Assembly (NCBI GenBank): GCA_934193515.1
Contig: CAKPVJ010000029.1
Span: 1-27,679 of the forward strand
DNA: 27,679 nucleotides
Origin: an uncultured Megasphaera sp.
GTDB taxonomy: Bacteria > Bacillota > Negativicutes > Veillonellales > Megasphaeraceae
Reading direction: 5' to 3'
Part shown: piece after piece, positions 1-6,755 of the stretch
Numbering within the stretch: position 1 is the first letter of the stretch
How the letters are laid out: every line of letters starts with the position of its first letter
The notes under the pieces: generated by a model
The model's database searches: none
What the model was told of the DNA's origin: nothing
The model's input: only the letters and a program-made list of their open reading frames with translations
Program-made: the position numbers and the translations under genes

Positions 1-64
1 TTCATAAATAACAAACTGATTTTATTGCCAACAAGTTCCAGTTAAATAAAATACCCACAACAAC

Positions 65-120
65 TTGACACTATCCTTCTAGAAAAATATATTGACAAGT
101 AACAGCCGATATGATATATT
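65..120 (+). promoter_or_regulatory. Two overlapping sigma-A promoters of rplU operon
   Basis: Promoter P1 has TTGACA at 65-70, a 17-bp spacer and TATATT at 88-93. Promoter P2 has TTGACA at 92-97, a 17-bp spacer and TATATT at 115-120. Both -35 boxes are perfect and the -10 box of P1 overlaps the -35 box of P2. Two near-consensus promoters suit a strongly expressed ribosomal protein operon. Transcription from P2 should begin near 127. Confidence 0.75.
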
Positions 121-126
121 GATAAA

Positions 127-211
127 GTCGTAGCATAAGTGGCTAGGATAAGCCGCATGGAGAGGCTCGTAAGTTCCTGTATAGGACGCCGTATTCAGCG
201 AGTATATTGAT
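127..211 (+). ncRNA. Structured 5' leader of rplU (possible L21 leader)
   Basis: The roughly 90-nt untranslated leader contains a hairpin with arms GTGGCT (139-144) and AGCCGC (151-156), and a smaller one with TCCT (175-178) and AGGA (183-186). CTCG near 166 and CGAG near 199 could close an outer stem. Firmicutes often carry an L21 leader motif here that is thought to mediate autoregulation by the ribosomal protein. I see compatible structure but cannot confirm a match to the family model. Confidence 0.4.
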
Positions 212-226
212 GAGGAGGTGTCACTC

Positions 227-538
227 ATGTACGCTATTATTAAAACCGGCGGAAAACAATATCGTGTTCAGGAAGGCGACAATATCTTTGTTGAAAAACT
301 GGCATCCGATGTTGATTCCGAAGTCGTATTTGACCAGGTATTGGCAGTTGTAAACGACGGAGACGTTAAAGTTGGTACTCCTGTTGTTGAAGGCGCTAAA
401 GTTACAGCTAAAGTTTTGGAACAGGGTAAAGAAAAGAAAATCCGCATTTTCAAATACAAAGCTAAATCCAATTACCGTCGTCGTCAGGGTCATCGTCAGC
501 CTTACACAAAAGTTGCAATCGAAAAGATTGAAGGCTAA
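227..538 (+). CDS. rplU: 50S ribosomal protein L21
   Basis: This 103-residue protein is a component of the large ribosomal subunit and binds 23S rRNA near L20. The start MYAIIKTGGKQYRV and the basic C-terminal stretch with KAKSNYRRRQGHRQPYT are diagnostic, and the length is normal for L21. The GTG at 218 is in frame but lies inside the Shine-Dalgarno sequence GAGGAGGTG (212-220), so I start at the ATG at 227, eight bases beyond AGGAGG. Its TAA stop overlaps the ATG of prp by one base, so the two genes are translationally coupled. Confidence 0.97.
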   Translation: MYAIIKTGGKQYRVQEGDNIFVEKLASDVDSEVVFDQVLAVVNDGDVKVGTPVVEGAKVTAKVLEQGKEKKIRIFKYKAKSNYRRRQGHRQPYTKVAIEKIEG

Positions 539-852
539 TGATTACCATTCGATTACAAAAAAATCAAGACCGTCAATTCAGCGGCTTTCAGATATCCGGC
601 CATGCCGAATACAGTGAAGCCGGCAGTGATATTGTTTGTGCAGCCGTATCGGCTTTGTCGCAGACAGCGTTGTTGGGACTGCTTCATTACATGCCCGATG
701 ATGTCACCTATCAGATAGAAGAAGAAAACGGTTTTTTGACAGTCCGCGTACGAAAATGCTGTGAAACTTCACAGATTATTTTTCATACGATGGTCTTAGG
801 GTTAGAACAAATAGCACAGCAGTATCCGTTATATGTTGTGCTTCATTCATAG
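538..852 (+). CDS. prp: Ribosomal-processing cysteine protease Prp (YsxB family)
   Basis: Prp removes the short N-terminal extension of ribosomal protein L27 in Firmicutes and relatives. The 104-residue protein carries the family signature GHAEYSEAGSDIVCAAVS, with catalytic His22 and Cys34 in the expected positions. It lies between rplU and rpmA in the canonical order. The start ATG overlaps the rplU stop (TAATG). The neighbouring L27 carries the matching cleavage site, which confirms the assignment. Confidence 0.95.
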   Translation: MITIRLQKNQDRQFSGFQISGHAEYSEAGSDIVCAAVSALSQTALLGLLHYMPDDVTYQIEEENGFLTVRVRKCCETSQIIFHTMVLGLEQIAQQYPLYVVLHS

Positions 853-871
853 ACGTCAGGAGGTGGACGGA

Positions 872-1162
872 ATGTTTAATTTTAATTTGCAGCTGTTCGC
901 TCATAAAAAAGGGACAGGCTCCACACGTAACGGCCGTGACAGTGAATCCAAACGCCTTGGCGTAAAATGCCATGACGGCGTTGTTGTAAAAGCTGGCAAC
1001 ATCATCGTTCGCCAGCGCGGCACACATTTCCATCCGGGCACAAACGTAGGCATCGGCAAAGATGATACGTTGTTTGCTACGGCAGCAGGAAAAGTTGCTT
1101 TCGAACGCGTTGGTAAATATCAGCGTAAAGTAAGCGTTTATCCGGTTGAAGCAGAAGCATAA
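872..1162 (+). CDS. rpmA: 50S ribosomal protein L27, with Prp-cleavable leader
   Basis: L27 reaches the peptidyl-transferase centre through its N-terminal tail. The 96-residue product begins MFNFNLQLF followed by AHKKGTGSTRNGRDS. The first nine residues are the extension that Prp cuts off, leaving AHKKG at the mature end. An upstream in-frame start at 833 lies inside prp. I choose the ATG at 872 because CAGGAGGTGG (857-866) sits just before it and because it yields the family N-terminus. It is the last gene of the ribosomal operon. Confidence 0.96.
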   Translation: MFNFNLQLFAHKKGTGSTRNGRDSESKRLGVKCHDGVVVKAGNIIVRQRGTHFHPGTNVGIGKDDTLFATAAGKVAFERVGKYQRKVSVYPVEAEA

Positions 1163-1175
1163 AACCAAATATAGG

Positions 1176-1208
1176 AAGTCCTACAGCAGGGTCTGTAGGA
1201 CTTTTTTT
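1176..1208 (+). terminator. Rho-independent terminator after rpmA
   Basis: The arms AAGTCCTACAG (1176-1186) and CTGTAGGACTT (1193-1203) form a perfect 11-bp stem with a 6-nt loop, followed by a run of Ts to 1208. It ends the rplU-prp-rpmA transcript. Confidence 0.93.
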
Positions 1209-1238
1209 ATCATTGTGCAATAAAAAGGAGAATATCAT

Positions 1239-1628
1239 ATGCGTGTATATGTTGATGGAGAAGAACGCCAGCTCCATGTCTATGACAGAGCATCCGGCGC
1301 AGATTATGCCAAAAGCGTCGTATGTGCGCAGGAACAGCTGACAACCAATGAATTTGGTGCCTTTACCTTTACGGAAGAAGAATATGCCTATTGGCAGGAA
1401 CTCCTCAAACGGCAGCAGGAATCAGAAGACATATTGTTTGCTCTCAAAGATGCCGTAGACGAAGAAGAATTGAAAAATTATGTGTATGAAGAAACCAAAT
1501 ACGGCACGCAGACAAAAGAAATTATTGATATGGAATATCTGTGTCTGAAAGAATTACAGAAAGCCTTGACAGAAAAGGACAGCCAGTGGTTACAAGAAAA
1601 CGGATTTATCAAAACGCAGGAAAAATAA
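1239..1628 (+). CDS. Hypothetical protein, 129 aa, acidic
   Basis: I do not recognise this protein. It begins MRVYVDGEERQLHVYD, followed by a motif-free region rich in Glu and Gln (for example FTFTEEEYAYWQELLKRQQE) that should be mostly helical. There is no signal peptide or membrane segment, so it is probably cytosolic. The ATG at 1239 follows AAAAAGGAG (1222-1230) at good spacing, which supports translation. It starts just 30 bases after the rpmA terminator, leaving little room for a promoter. A weak candidate (TTGAAG at 1145-1150, TATAGG about 18 bases on) overlaps the end of rpmA. It may instead be expressed by readthrough. Confidence 0.7.
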   Translation: MRVYVDGEERQLHVYDRASGADYAKSVVCAQEQLTTNEFGAFTFTEEEYAYWQELLKRQQESEDILFALKDAVDEEELKNYVYEETKYGTQTKEIIDMEYLCLKELQKALTEKDSQWLQENGFIKTQEK

Positions 1629-1641
1629 GGCTCTCTCATTC

Positions 1642-1670
1642 TTGCGCTATATTGAGAAATGTGGTATCCT
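1642..1670 (+). promoter_or_regulatory. Promoter of the polysaccharide deacetylase gene
   Basis: TTGCGC (1642-1647), a 17-bp spacer and TATCCT (1665-1670) fit a sigma-A promoter. The predicted transcript begins near 1677, shortly before AAGGAG at 1705-1710. This supports the GTG start at 1720 over upstream in-frame starts. Confidence 0.5.
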
Positions 1671-1719
1671 GTGTAGGAATTGTTTTCTTGGAGTTAGCAC
1701 AAGTAAGGAGTCTTACGGA

Positions 1720-2571
1720 GTGAAAAAAGTATTTTCTTGGCTCATGGGGATTATTTTTACCATGGCCGTATTCATGGCAGGCGTATTTGCATATTGGTAT
1801 TTTGGTTCGACCAATTACCGGCTGACAGGTGTGCCTGTTTTAAATTATCATCAAGTCAATAACAAATATGATACGTGTCTGACAATGAAGCCGGAAAATT
1901 TTGAAGAACAGATGAAGTATCTGCGCGACAATGGCTACCATTCCATTACGCAGCAGCAGTTTGATGCCTATATGAACGGCGAGGGAGAACTGCCAGATCG
2001 TCCGATTATGATTACCTTTGATGACGGTTATGTCGATAACTATGAAGAAGCGTACCCGATTATGAAAAAGTACGGCATGCGCGGCACGATTTTTCTGATT
2101 ATGGATTTGATGGGCAAGAAAGGCTATCTGACATGGGATCAAGTACTGGAAATGGCCGCAGACGGCATGGAATTTGGCTCCCATACGATCAGCCATAAGC
2201 CGCTTACCAGTTTTGACCGCAGCGGCATTCATCGGGAGCTGACGGAATCCAAACAGGAAATTGAAGCAAAATTGGGTAAGCCCTGCACCTTTGCCGCGTT
2301 CCCAGAAGGAAAGTTTAACGATACGGTTATTGAAGAAGCTCAAAATGCAGGCTATAAATATTCTTTTTCTGTAGAAACCGGACGGGATTTTCCCTGGGAT
2401 GACCATCTCAATCTGGACCGCGTGCCTATGTTTGAAGGACCAGTCAGTTTTAAGCATTTCCGCTTCCGCCTGACATTCAGTGCCTTCAGTGCCTTACTGT
2501 GGAAGACGCATAAGTATTTTGAACATATTGAATTTACCAAACCGTTGGCACAGCATATCCCGCAGCCTTGA
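1720..2571 (+). CDS. Membrane-anchored polysaccharide deacetylase (NodB-fold)
   Basis: This is a carbohydrate esterase family 4 protein that removes N- or O-acetyl groups from a cell-surface polysaccharide or peptidoglycan; the substrate is unknown. With the GTG start it has 283 residues. Residues 5-28 are a hydrophobic signal anchor. The deacetylase domain follows, with TFDDGY at 99-104 (catalytic Asp and metal-ligand Asp) and SHTISH at 154-159 (the two metal-binding His). The usual YPYG-like motif appears as FPEG (194-197). Translation from 1642 would add 26 residues overlapping the predicted promoter, so I prefer GTG 1720, which follows AAGGAG by nine bases. The gene stands alone. Confidence 0.85.
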   Translation: MKKVFSWLMGIIFTMAVFMAGVFAYWYFGSTNYRLTGVPVLNYHQVNNKYDTCLTMKPENFEEQMKYLRDNGYHSITQQQFDAYMNGEGELPDRPIMITFDDGYVDNYEEAYPIMKKYGMRGTIFLIMDLMGKKGYLTWDQVLEMAADGMEFGSHTISHKPLTSFDRSGIHRELTESKQEIEAKLGKPCTFAAFPEGKFNDTVIEEAQNAGYKYSFSVETGRDFPWDDHLNLDRVPMFEGPVSFKHFRFRLTFSAFSALLWKTHKYFEHIEFTKPLAQHIPQP

Positions 2572-2592
2572 TAAAAAATATCATACATGAAA

Positions 2593-2766
2593 GGTTCTTT
2601 GTTAAATGTTGGGGTCTTGTGGACATTCGTATTCATAAGCCCCTTATTTTGCGTATTCTTTGGCTGTCCCATGTAAAATAAAAAGAAAAAAGGATGTGAA
2701 GAAAGTTTATTCACGTCTATTCGTAGGGAATAATTTGAAAGGCAATCCAACATTTGTCAAAGAGTC
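2593..2766. mobile_element. 174-bp element with ISL3-like inverted ends (MITE or deletion remnant)
   Basis: The left end GGTTCTTTGTTAAATGTTGG (2593-2612) and the inverted right end (2747-2766, reading GACTCTTTGACAAATGTTGG on the minus strand) match at 16 of 20 positions. Such ends, built on CTTTG-x-x-AAATGTTG, resemble the termini of ISL3-family insertion sequences as I remember them. The 134-bp interior encodes no credible protein. The flanking 8-mers (2585-2592 and 2767-2774) agree at only five positions, so there is no clean target duplication. Confidence 0.5.
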
Positions 2767-2797
2767 TAATTAAATTTTAAACTATATTTTGCTATAA

Positions 2798-2859
2798 AAA
2801 CCAGCCTCCTTACAGTTAATTTTTTAGGTTGAACTGTAAGGAGGCTGGTTTAGTTTTTG
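2798..2859. terminator. 20-bp perfect hairpin, bidirectional terminator
   Basis: Positions 2798-2817 and 2832-2851 are exact reverse complements around a 14-nt loop. TAGTTTTTG follows on the plus strand and TTTTTATAG follows on the minus strand. It lies between convergent genes, the deacetylase on plus and the flavodoxin-like reductase on minus, so it can end both transcripts. The arms contain AAGGAGG and its complement. Confidence 0.8.
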
Positions 2860-2941
2860 TCATGCAGCGTATTCTTTTTAGGCGTAAAATACGTAACGAT
2901 GCTTTTTTGGTATCCGATTTTTACATATATCGGAAATCTGT

Positions 2942-3505
2942 TTAGCGAATAAAATTGGTGAAGATTTTGTCTTCTGTGGCGGGTGCTTCGATACCTGCTT
3001 TTTTACCGGCTTCGATACATTTGAGAATCCAAGCCATATTGCGGCCCAGGATGCGCATAATCTGCAGGCCTTCTTTGTCCTGCTGCACTTCTGCCGGTGT
3101 GTTGCCGTGTACCATAGGCCAGTAGTTGCCGGCTGCAGAAACCATTTGATGGTACGACAGGTATTTGTTTAATACGTCCAAGGTCGCTGTTGTGCCGCCG
3201 CGGCGTGCAGAAGCGACGGTGGCACCGACTTTATGAATCAATGCAGCGCCGGCTGTGCCTGCTAATTTATCCATAAAGGAAATAATTTCTCCTGATGGGG
3301 ATGCCCAATATACAGGGGAACCAATGACTAAACCGTCGGCTGTTTTCATTTTTTCCGCGACAGAGGCAACGACATCGTCTGTCGGTACAGCATGAATGAT
3401 TTCTGTATCGATACCGTTTTCCTGCAGTGTCTTAGCTACTTCGGATAAAGCTGTATAGGTGCAGCCTGCTTCACGGCGGCTGCCGTTTAATAAAATGACT
3501 TTCAT
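2942..3505 (-). CDS. Flavodoxin-like NAD(P)H-dependent FMN reductase family protein
   Basis: This 187-residue protein belongs to the NADPH-dependent FMN reductase / multimeric flavodoxin group. It probably binds FMN and reduces quinones, flavins or similar electron acceptors in the cytosol. The N-terminal strand and phosphate loop MKVILLNGSRREAGCTYTAL and the second flavin-binding loop GLVIGSPVYWASPSG near residues 79-93 are typical. No extra ferredoxin domain is present. The start follows GAGGAGGT at good spacing. It is monocistronic, with its own promoter at 3547-3575. The physiological substrate cannot be read from the sequence. Confidence 0.85.
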   Translation of the reverse strand: MKVILLNGSRREAGCTYTALSEVAKTLQENGIDTEIIHAVPTDDVVASVAEKMKTADGLVIGSPVYWASPSGEIISFMDKLAGTAGAALIHKVGATVASARRGGTTATLDVLNKYLSYHQMVSAAGNYWPMVHGNTPAEVQQDKEGLQIMRILGRNMAWILKCIEAGKKAGIEAPATEDKIFTNFIR

Positions 3506-3546
3506 GAAAAAGACCTCCTCTAATAAATGCTATGGGTACTATTGGT

Positions 3547-3575
3547 AGTATATCATAGAACGGGCTAAACGTCTA
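3547..3575 (-). promoter_or_regulatory. Promoter of the flavodoxin-like reductase gene
   Basis: Read on the minus strand, TAGACG (3575-3570) is followed by a 17-bp spacer and TATACT (3552-3547). The -10 box is near consensus and the -35 box is weak. Confidence 0.5.
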
Positions 3576-3604
3576 AAATGTGTTTTTTTCATAGGTTTGA
3601 ATTA

Positions 3605-3648
3605 TTTTATGATATAAAAATATCATAAAACTAAAAATAAAATGATAT
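3605..3648. promoter_or_regulatory. Palindromic operator candidate upstream of gntK
   Basis: TTTTATGATAT (3605-3615) and ATATCATAAAA (3620-3630) are exact inverted 11-mers separated by AAAA. A further half-site, ATGATAT, occurs at 3642-3648. The dyad lies just upstream of the gntK -35 box. The RpiR-type regulator encoded at the end of the operon is the natural candidate to bind it, which is an inference. The site also falls between two divergent promoters and could affect both. Confidence 0.55.
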
Positions 3649-3653
3649 ATATA

Positions 3654-3683
3654 TTGCATTTACGGGGTAGAATTGCGTATAAT
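3654..3683 (+). promoter_or_regulatory. Promoter of the gluconate operon
   Basis: TTGCAT (3654-3659), an 18-bp spacer and a perfect TATAAT (3678-3683) form a convincing sigma-A promoter 60 bases before gntK. Confidence 0.7.
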
Positions 3684-3742
3684 ACAAGTAGCAAAAGACA
3701 AAAATTAACTATGTTTGATGATAAAAAGAAAGGATGAAACGT

Positions 3743-5302
3743 ATGGATGCAGTACTTACCATGGATTCGGCCAATCAGGAAGTTTGGATTGGTGTAGATG
3801 TAGGAACGACAGGTGTGCGGGCTATTGCGTATACAGAGGATGGCACCAATGTATGCTCGTCAGAAGCTTTTTACCCGCTGCTTACGCCGCATCCGGATTG
3901 GGCAGAAGAAAGCCCCCTGCAGATTTATGAAGCGATTGAAGATGTAGTACGTCGGACTTCGGCCCAGCTCCGTTATAAAAACAAAGAACTGGCAGGCATT
4001 GCCTTGAGCACGGTCATGCATAGTTTTGCCGGCTTGGATGAACATTTGGAACCGTTGATGGATATGCAGACCTGGGCAGACAGCCGCAGTGCCGGGATTG
4101 TACGGGAAATGAAAAAGAATCCAGCGCTGTGCCAGTCTTTCTATGAACGGACCGGCTGCCCGATTCATGCCTGCTATCCGCTGGCAAAAATTATATGGCT
4201 GCGGAAAAACCAGCCGGAATTATTTAAACAGATGAAATATGTTGGCTCGCTGAAAGATTATATTTTTTATCATATGACCGGCGAATGGGTGATTGATAAA
4301 TCGGCAGCCAGTACGAGCGGCATGTATAATGAACAAACGCTGGACTGGGATGACGAAATTCTTGCCTATGCAGGCGTAACGAAAGCCTATATGCCTAACG
4401 TTGTTTCCACCACCTACAGCCATCGCTTGACAGATGATGCTGCCCAATCCATGAATCTGCCGAAAGGCCTGCCCGTCGTCATCGGTGCGACCGACGGCGT
4501 ACTGGTCAATGTTGGTATTGGCGCAGTACAGCCGGGCCAGCTCAGCGGTACGATTGGTACCAGCGGTGCGCTGCGCATGCTGACGAAACAGCCGAAAACA
4601 GACCCGCAAATGCGGACCTGGTGCTACAATCTGACAGATGATATGTGGGTAGCCGGCGGTGCCATTAATAACGGCGGCATGATTCTTCGTTGGGTTCGCG
4701 ACAAGATTTGCCATTACGGCGGCAGCGCATTGGAAAATCTCGATATCGATCCCTATGATTTGATGACTATGAAAGCAGAACATGTCGATGCCGGAGCTGA
4801 CGGCTTGATTTGCCTGCCTTGCTTTACAGGAGAACGGTCTCCATATTGGAATTCCGAATTGCGGGGCATGTTCTTTGGCTTTTCGCTGAATCACAGCCGT
4901 TCCCATATGATTCGCGCTGTCATGGAAGGAATTTGCTACAGCCTGAACAGTGTGATGCTGGCTTTGAAAGAATTTGGTGACATCAAAGATATTCGTGTCA
5001 GCGGCAGCTTTACCAAATCCAAGCTCTGGCTGCAGATTTTATCAGATGTCCTCAATGCGCCGATTACGCTGCCGGACAACAGTGAAGGGGCTGCGTTTGG
5101 TGCCGCTGTACTCGGCTTTATCTCCAGCGGCAAATTGAAGAGTATTGCCGACACGGCACATCTGGTACATCCCAAACGAATATACACGCCGATAGAAGAA
5201 AATGTAGCTGTGTATACACAGCTGTATGATATTTTTGAACGGTTGTATCATAACTTGCAGCAGGAATTTGTGGACATTACGGCATATCAAAAGAAAATAT
5301 AA
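3743..5302 (+). CDS. gntK: Gluconokinase, FGGY family
   Basis: The enzyme phosphorylates D-gluconate with ATP to 6-phosphogluconate. The 519-residue protein has the FGGY-kinase phosphate loop WIGVDVGTTGVRA (about residues 15-27), a central GATDGVLVNVGIG region, and the C-terminal nucleotide site with GSFTKSKLWLQILSDVL and EGAAFGAAVLG. The length is right for this family and far above the short E. coli-type gluconokinases. The ATG at 3734 overlaps the ribosome site AAAGGATG, so I choose the ATG at 3743, in the same frame. It is the first gene of gntK-gnd-gntP-rpiR, and the permease and dehydrogenase next door support gluconate as substrate. Confidence 0.92.
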   Translation: MDAVLTMDSANQEVWIGVDVGTTGVRAIAYTEDGTNVCSSEAFYPLLTPHPDWAEESPLQIYEAIEDVVRRTSAQLRYKNKELAGIALSTVMHSFAGLDEHLEPLMDMQTWADSRSAGIVREMKKNPALCQSFYERTGCPIHACYPLAKIIWLRKNQPELFKQMKYVGSLKDYIFYHMTGEWVIDKSAASTSGMYNEQTLDWDDEILAYAGVTKAYMPNVVSTTYSHRLTDDAAQSMNLPKGLPVVIGATDGVLVNVGIGAVQPGQLSGTIGTSGALRMLTKQPKTDPQMRTWCYNLTDDMWVAGGAINNGGMILRWVRDKICHYGGSALENLDIDPYDLMTMKAEHVDAGADGLICLPCFTGERSPYWNSELRGMFFGFSLNHSRSHMIRAVMEGICYSLNSVMLALKEFGDIKDIRVSGSFTKSKLWLQILSDVLNAPITLPDNSEGAAFGAAVLGFISSGKLKSIADTAHLVHPKRIYTPIEENVAVYTQLYDIFERLYHNLQQEFVDITAYQKKI

Positions 5303-5327
5303 CATGATATAGAAGGGAAGAAGAACA

Positions 5328-6740
5328 ATGAAGTTACATGATATTGGCGTTGTCGGCATGGCTGTTATGGGCAGCAACCTGGCACTGAATATGGCAGATC
5401 ACGGATTTATGGTTTCTGTCTATAACTATACGCCGGATTTGACAAAAAAATTTATCAGCGAACAGCCGCATGCAAACATTACAGGCTATTACGAACTGCA
5501 GGCATTTGTGCAGTCGCTGCAGCGGCCCCGCAAAATCATGCTGATGATTATGGCCGGCACTCCGGTAGACAGTATGATAGAACAGCTGGTGCCGCTTTTG
5601 GAAGACGGCGATATTATTATTGACGGCGGCAACTCTTATTTTGGCGATACGCGCCGCCGTTATACATACTGCAAAGAACAGGGCATCCATTTTTATGGTA
5701 TGGGCATTTCCGGCGGTGAAAATGGTGCGCGCCGCGGGCCGTCTATCATGCCTGGCGGTAATAAAGACACCTATTCGGAAATTCAGCCTATTTATGAAGC
5801 AATTGCCGCTAAAACGGCAGACGGCAAACCATGCTGTGCGTATATTGGAGAAGACGGTGCCGGTCACTATGTAAAAATGGTGCATAATGGCATTGAATAT
5901 GCTGATATGCAGCTTATTTCCGAAGCGTACCTCCTGTTGAAATACGTAGGCGGTTATACGAATGCCCAGATTTCTGAAATTTTTCATCAGTGGAACCAAG
6001 GAGAACTCAAAAGCTTTCTCATTGGCATTGCTGCAGATATTTTTGCAGAAAAAGATGCAGCCGGCGGCGAAGTCGTAGATTATATTGCCGATGCAGCAGG
6101 GCAGAAGGGAACGGGCCGCTGGACGAGTATTGAATCCATGAAGCAGGGCGTCGATATTTCCATGATTACGGCAGCCTGCAATGCCCGCGTCATGTCCAAC
6201 CTGCCGGGGCGGCAAAAAGCACAGGCCGTCATCCAAAAGCCTGTGTTGACAAAACAAGAAGGAGATGCTTTTGTAGAAGCCGTACGGCAGAGTTTGTACA
6301 CGGCCAAAATTGTAGCTTATGCCCAGGGATTTTCGTTGTACCGCAGTGCTTCAGAAACGTATCAGTGGCATCTTGATTACGGCCGCATTGCCTCTATTTT
6401 CCGGGCAGGCTGCATTATTCAGGCAGAATTTTTGAATAAGATTACAGAAGCATACGCTAAAAATCCAGCGTTGGAAAACCTTATTTTTGATGAATTTTTC
6501 TTAGATAAAATCAATGCCAATCAGGGAAGCCTGCGGCAGATTGTGGCATTGGCCGTACAGGTCGGTATTCCGGTACCGGCATATGCCAATGCGCTGGAAT
6601 ATCTCGATACGTACAGCAGTCCCCGTGTAGGCGCCAACTTGATTCAGGCACTGCGGGACTACTTTGGTGCCCATACATTCAAACGGATTGATAAAGAAGG
6701 AACGTTCCATCATCAGTGGCAGGAACATTACACCAAATAA
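5328..6740 (+). CDS. gnd: 6-phosphogluconate dehydrogenase, decarboxylating (GntZ type)
   Basis: It oxidises and decarboxylates 6-phosphogluconate to ribulose 5-phosphate, linking gluconate uptake to the pentose phosphate pathway. The 470-residue protein shows the dinucleotide fold GVVGMAVMGSNLALN (7-21), DGGNSYFGDTRRR, the substrate loop GISGGENGARRGPSIMPGG, the active-site KMVHNGIEYADMQLISEAY and GQKGTGRWTS. Residues 33-35 are Asn-Tyr-Thr where NADP-dependent enzymes have Asn-Arg-Ser/Thr, and the arginine contacts the NADP 2'-phosphate. Bacillus GntZ, as I remember it, also has Tyr here, so I infer a preference for NAD. It starts 25 bases after gntK behind AGAAGGGAAG. Confidence 0.93.
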   Translation: MKLHDIGVVGMAVMGSNLALNMADHGFMVSVYNYTPDLTKKFISEQPHANITGYYELQAFVQSLQRPRKIMLMIMAGTPVDSMIEQLVPLLEDGDIIIDGGNSYFGDTRRRYTYCKEQGIHFYGMGISGGENGARRGPSIMPGGNKDTYSEIQPIYEAIAAKTADGKPCCAYIGEDGAGHYVKMVHNGIEYADMQLISEAYLLLKYVGGYTNAQISEIFHQWNQGELKSFLIGIAADIFAEKDAAGGEVVDYIADAAGQKGTGRWTSIESMKQGVDISMITAACNARVMSNLPGRQKAQAVIQKPVLTKQEGDAFVEAVRQSLYTAKIVAYAQGFSLYRSASETYQWHLDYGRIASIFRAGCIIQAEFLNKITEAYAKNPALENLIFDEFFLDKINANQGSLRQIVALAVQVGIPVPAYANALEYLDTYSSPRVGANLIQALRDYFGAHTFKRIDKEGTFHHQWQEHYTK

Positions 6741-6755
6741 AAAGGAGGGTTTATT

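Noticed and set aside
218..226. GTG at 218 as the rplU start
   Set aside because: It is part of the Shine-Dalgarno sequence of the ATG at 227.
2352..2753. 133-codon minus-strand frame over the ISL3-like element, considered as a transposase remnant
   Set aside because: Half of it is antisense to the deacetylase and no DDE transposase motif is present.
3734..3742. ATG at 3734 as the gntK start
   Set aside because: It directly abuts AAAGG with no spacing; the ATG at 3743 is correctly spaced.
5334..6257. 307-codon reading frame antisense to gnd
   Set aside because: It lies wholly within a conserved gene, has no ribosome site or recognisable domain, and its composition is that of a shadow frame.
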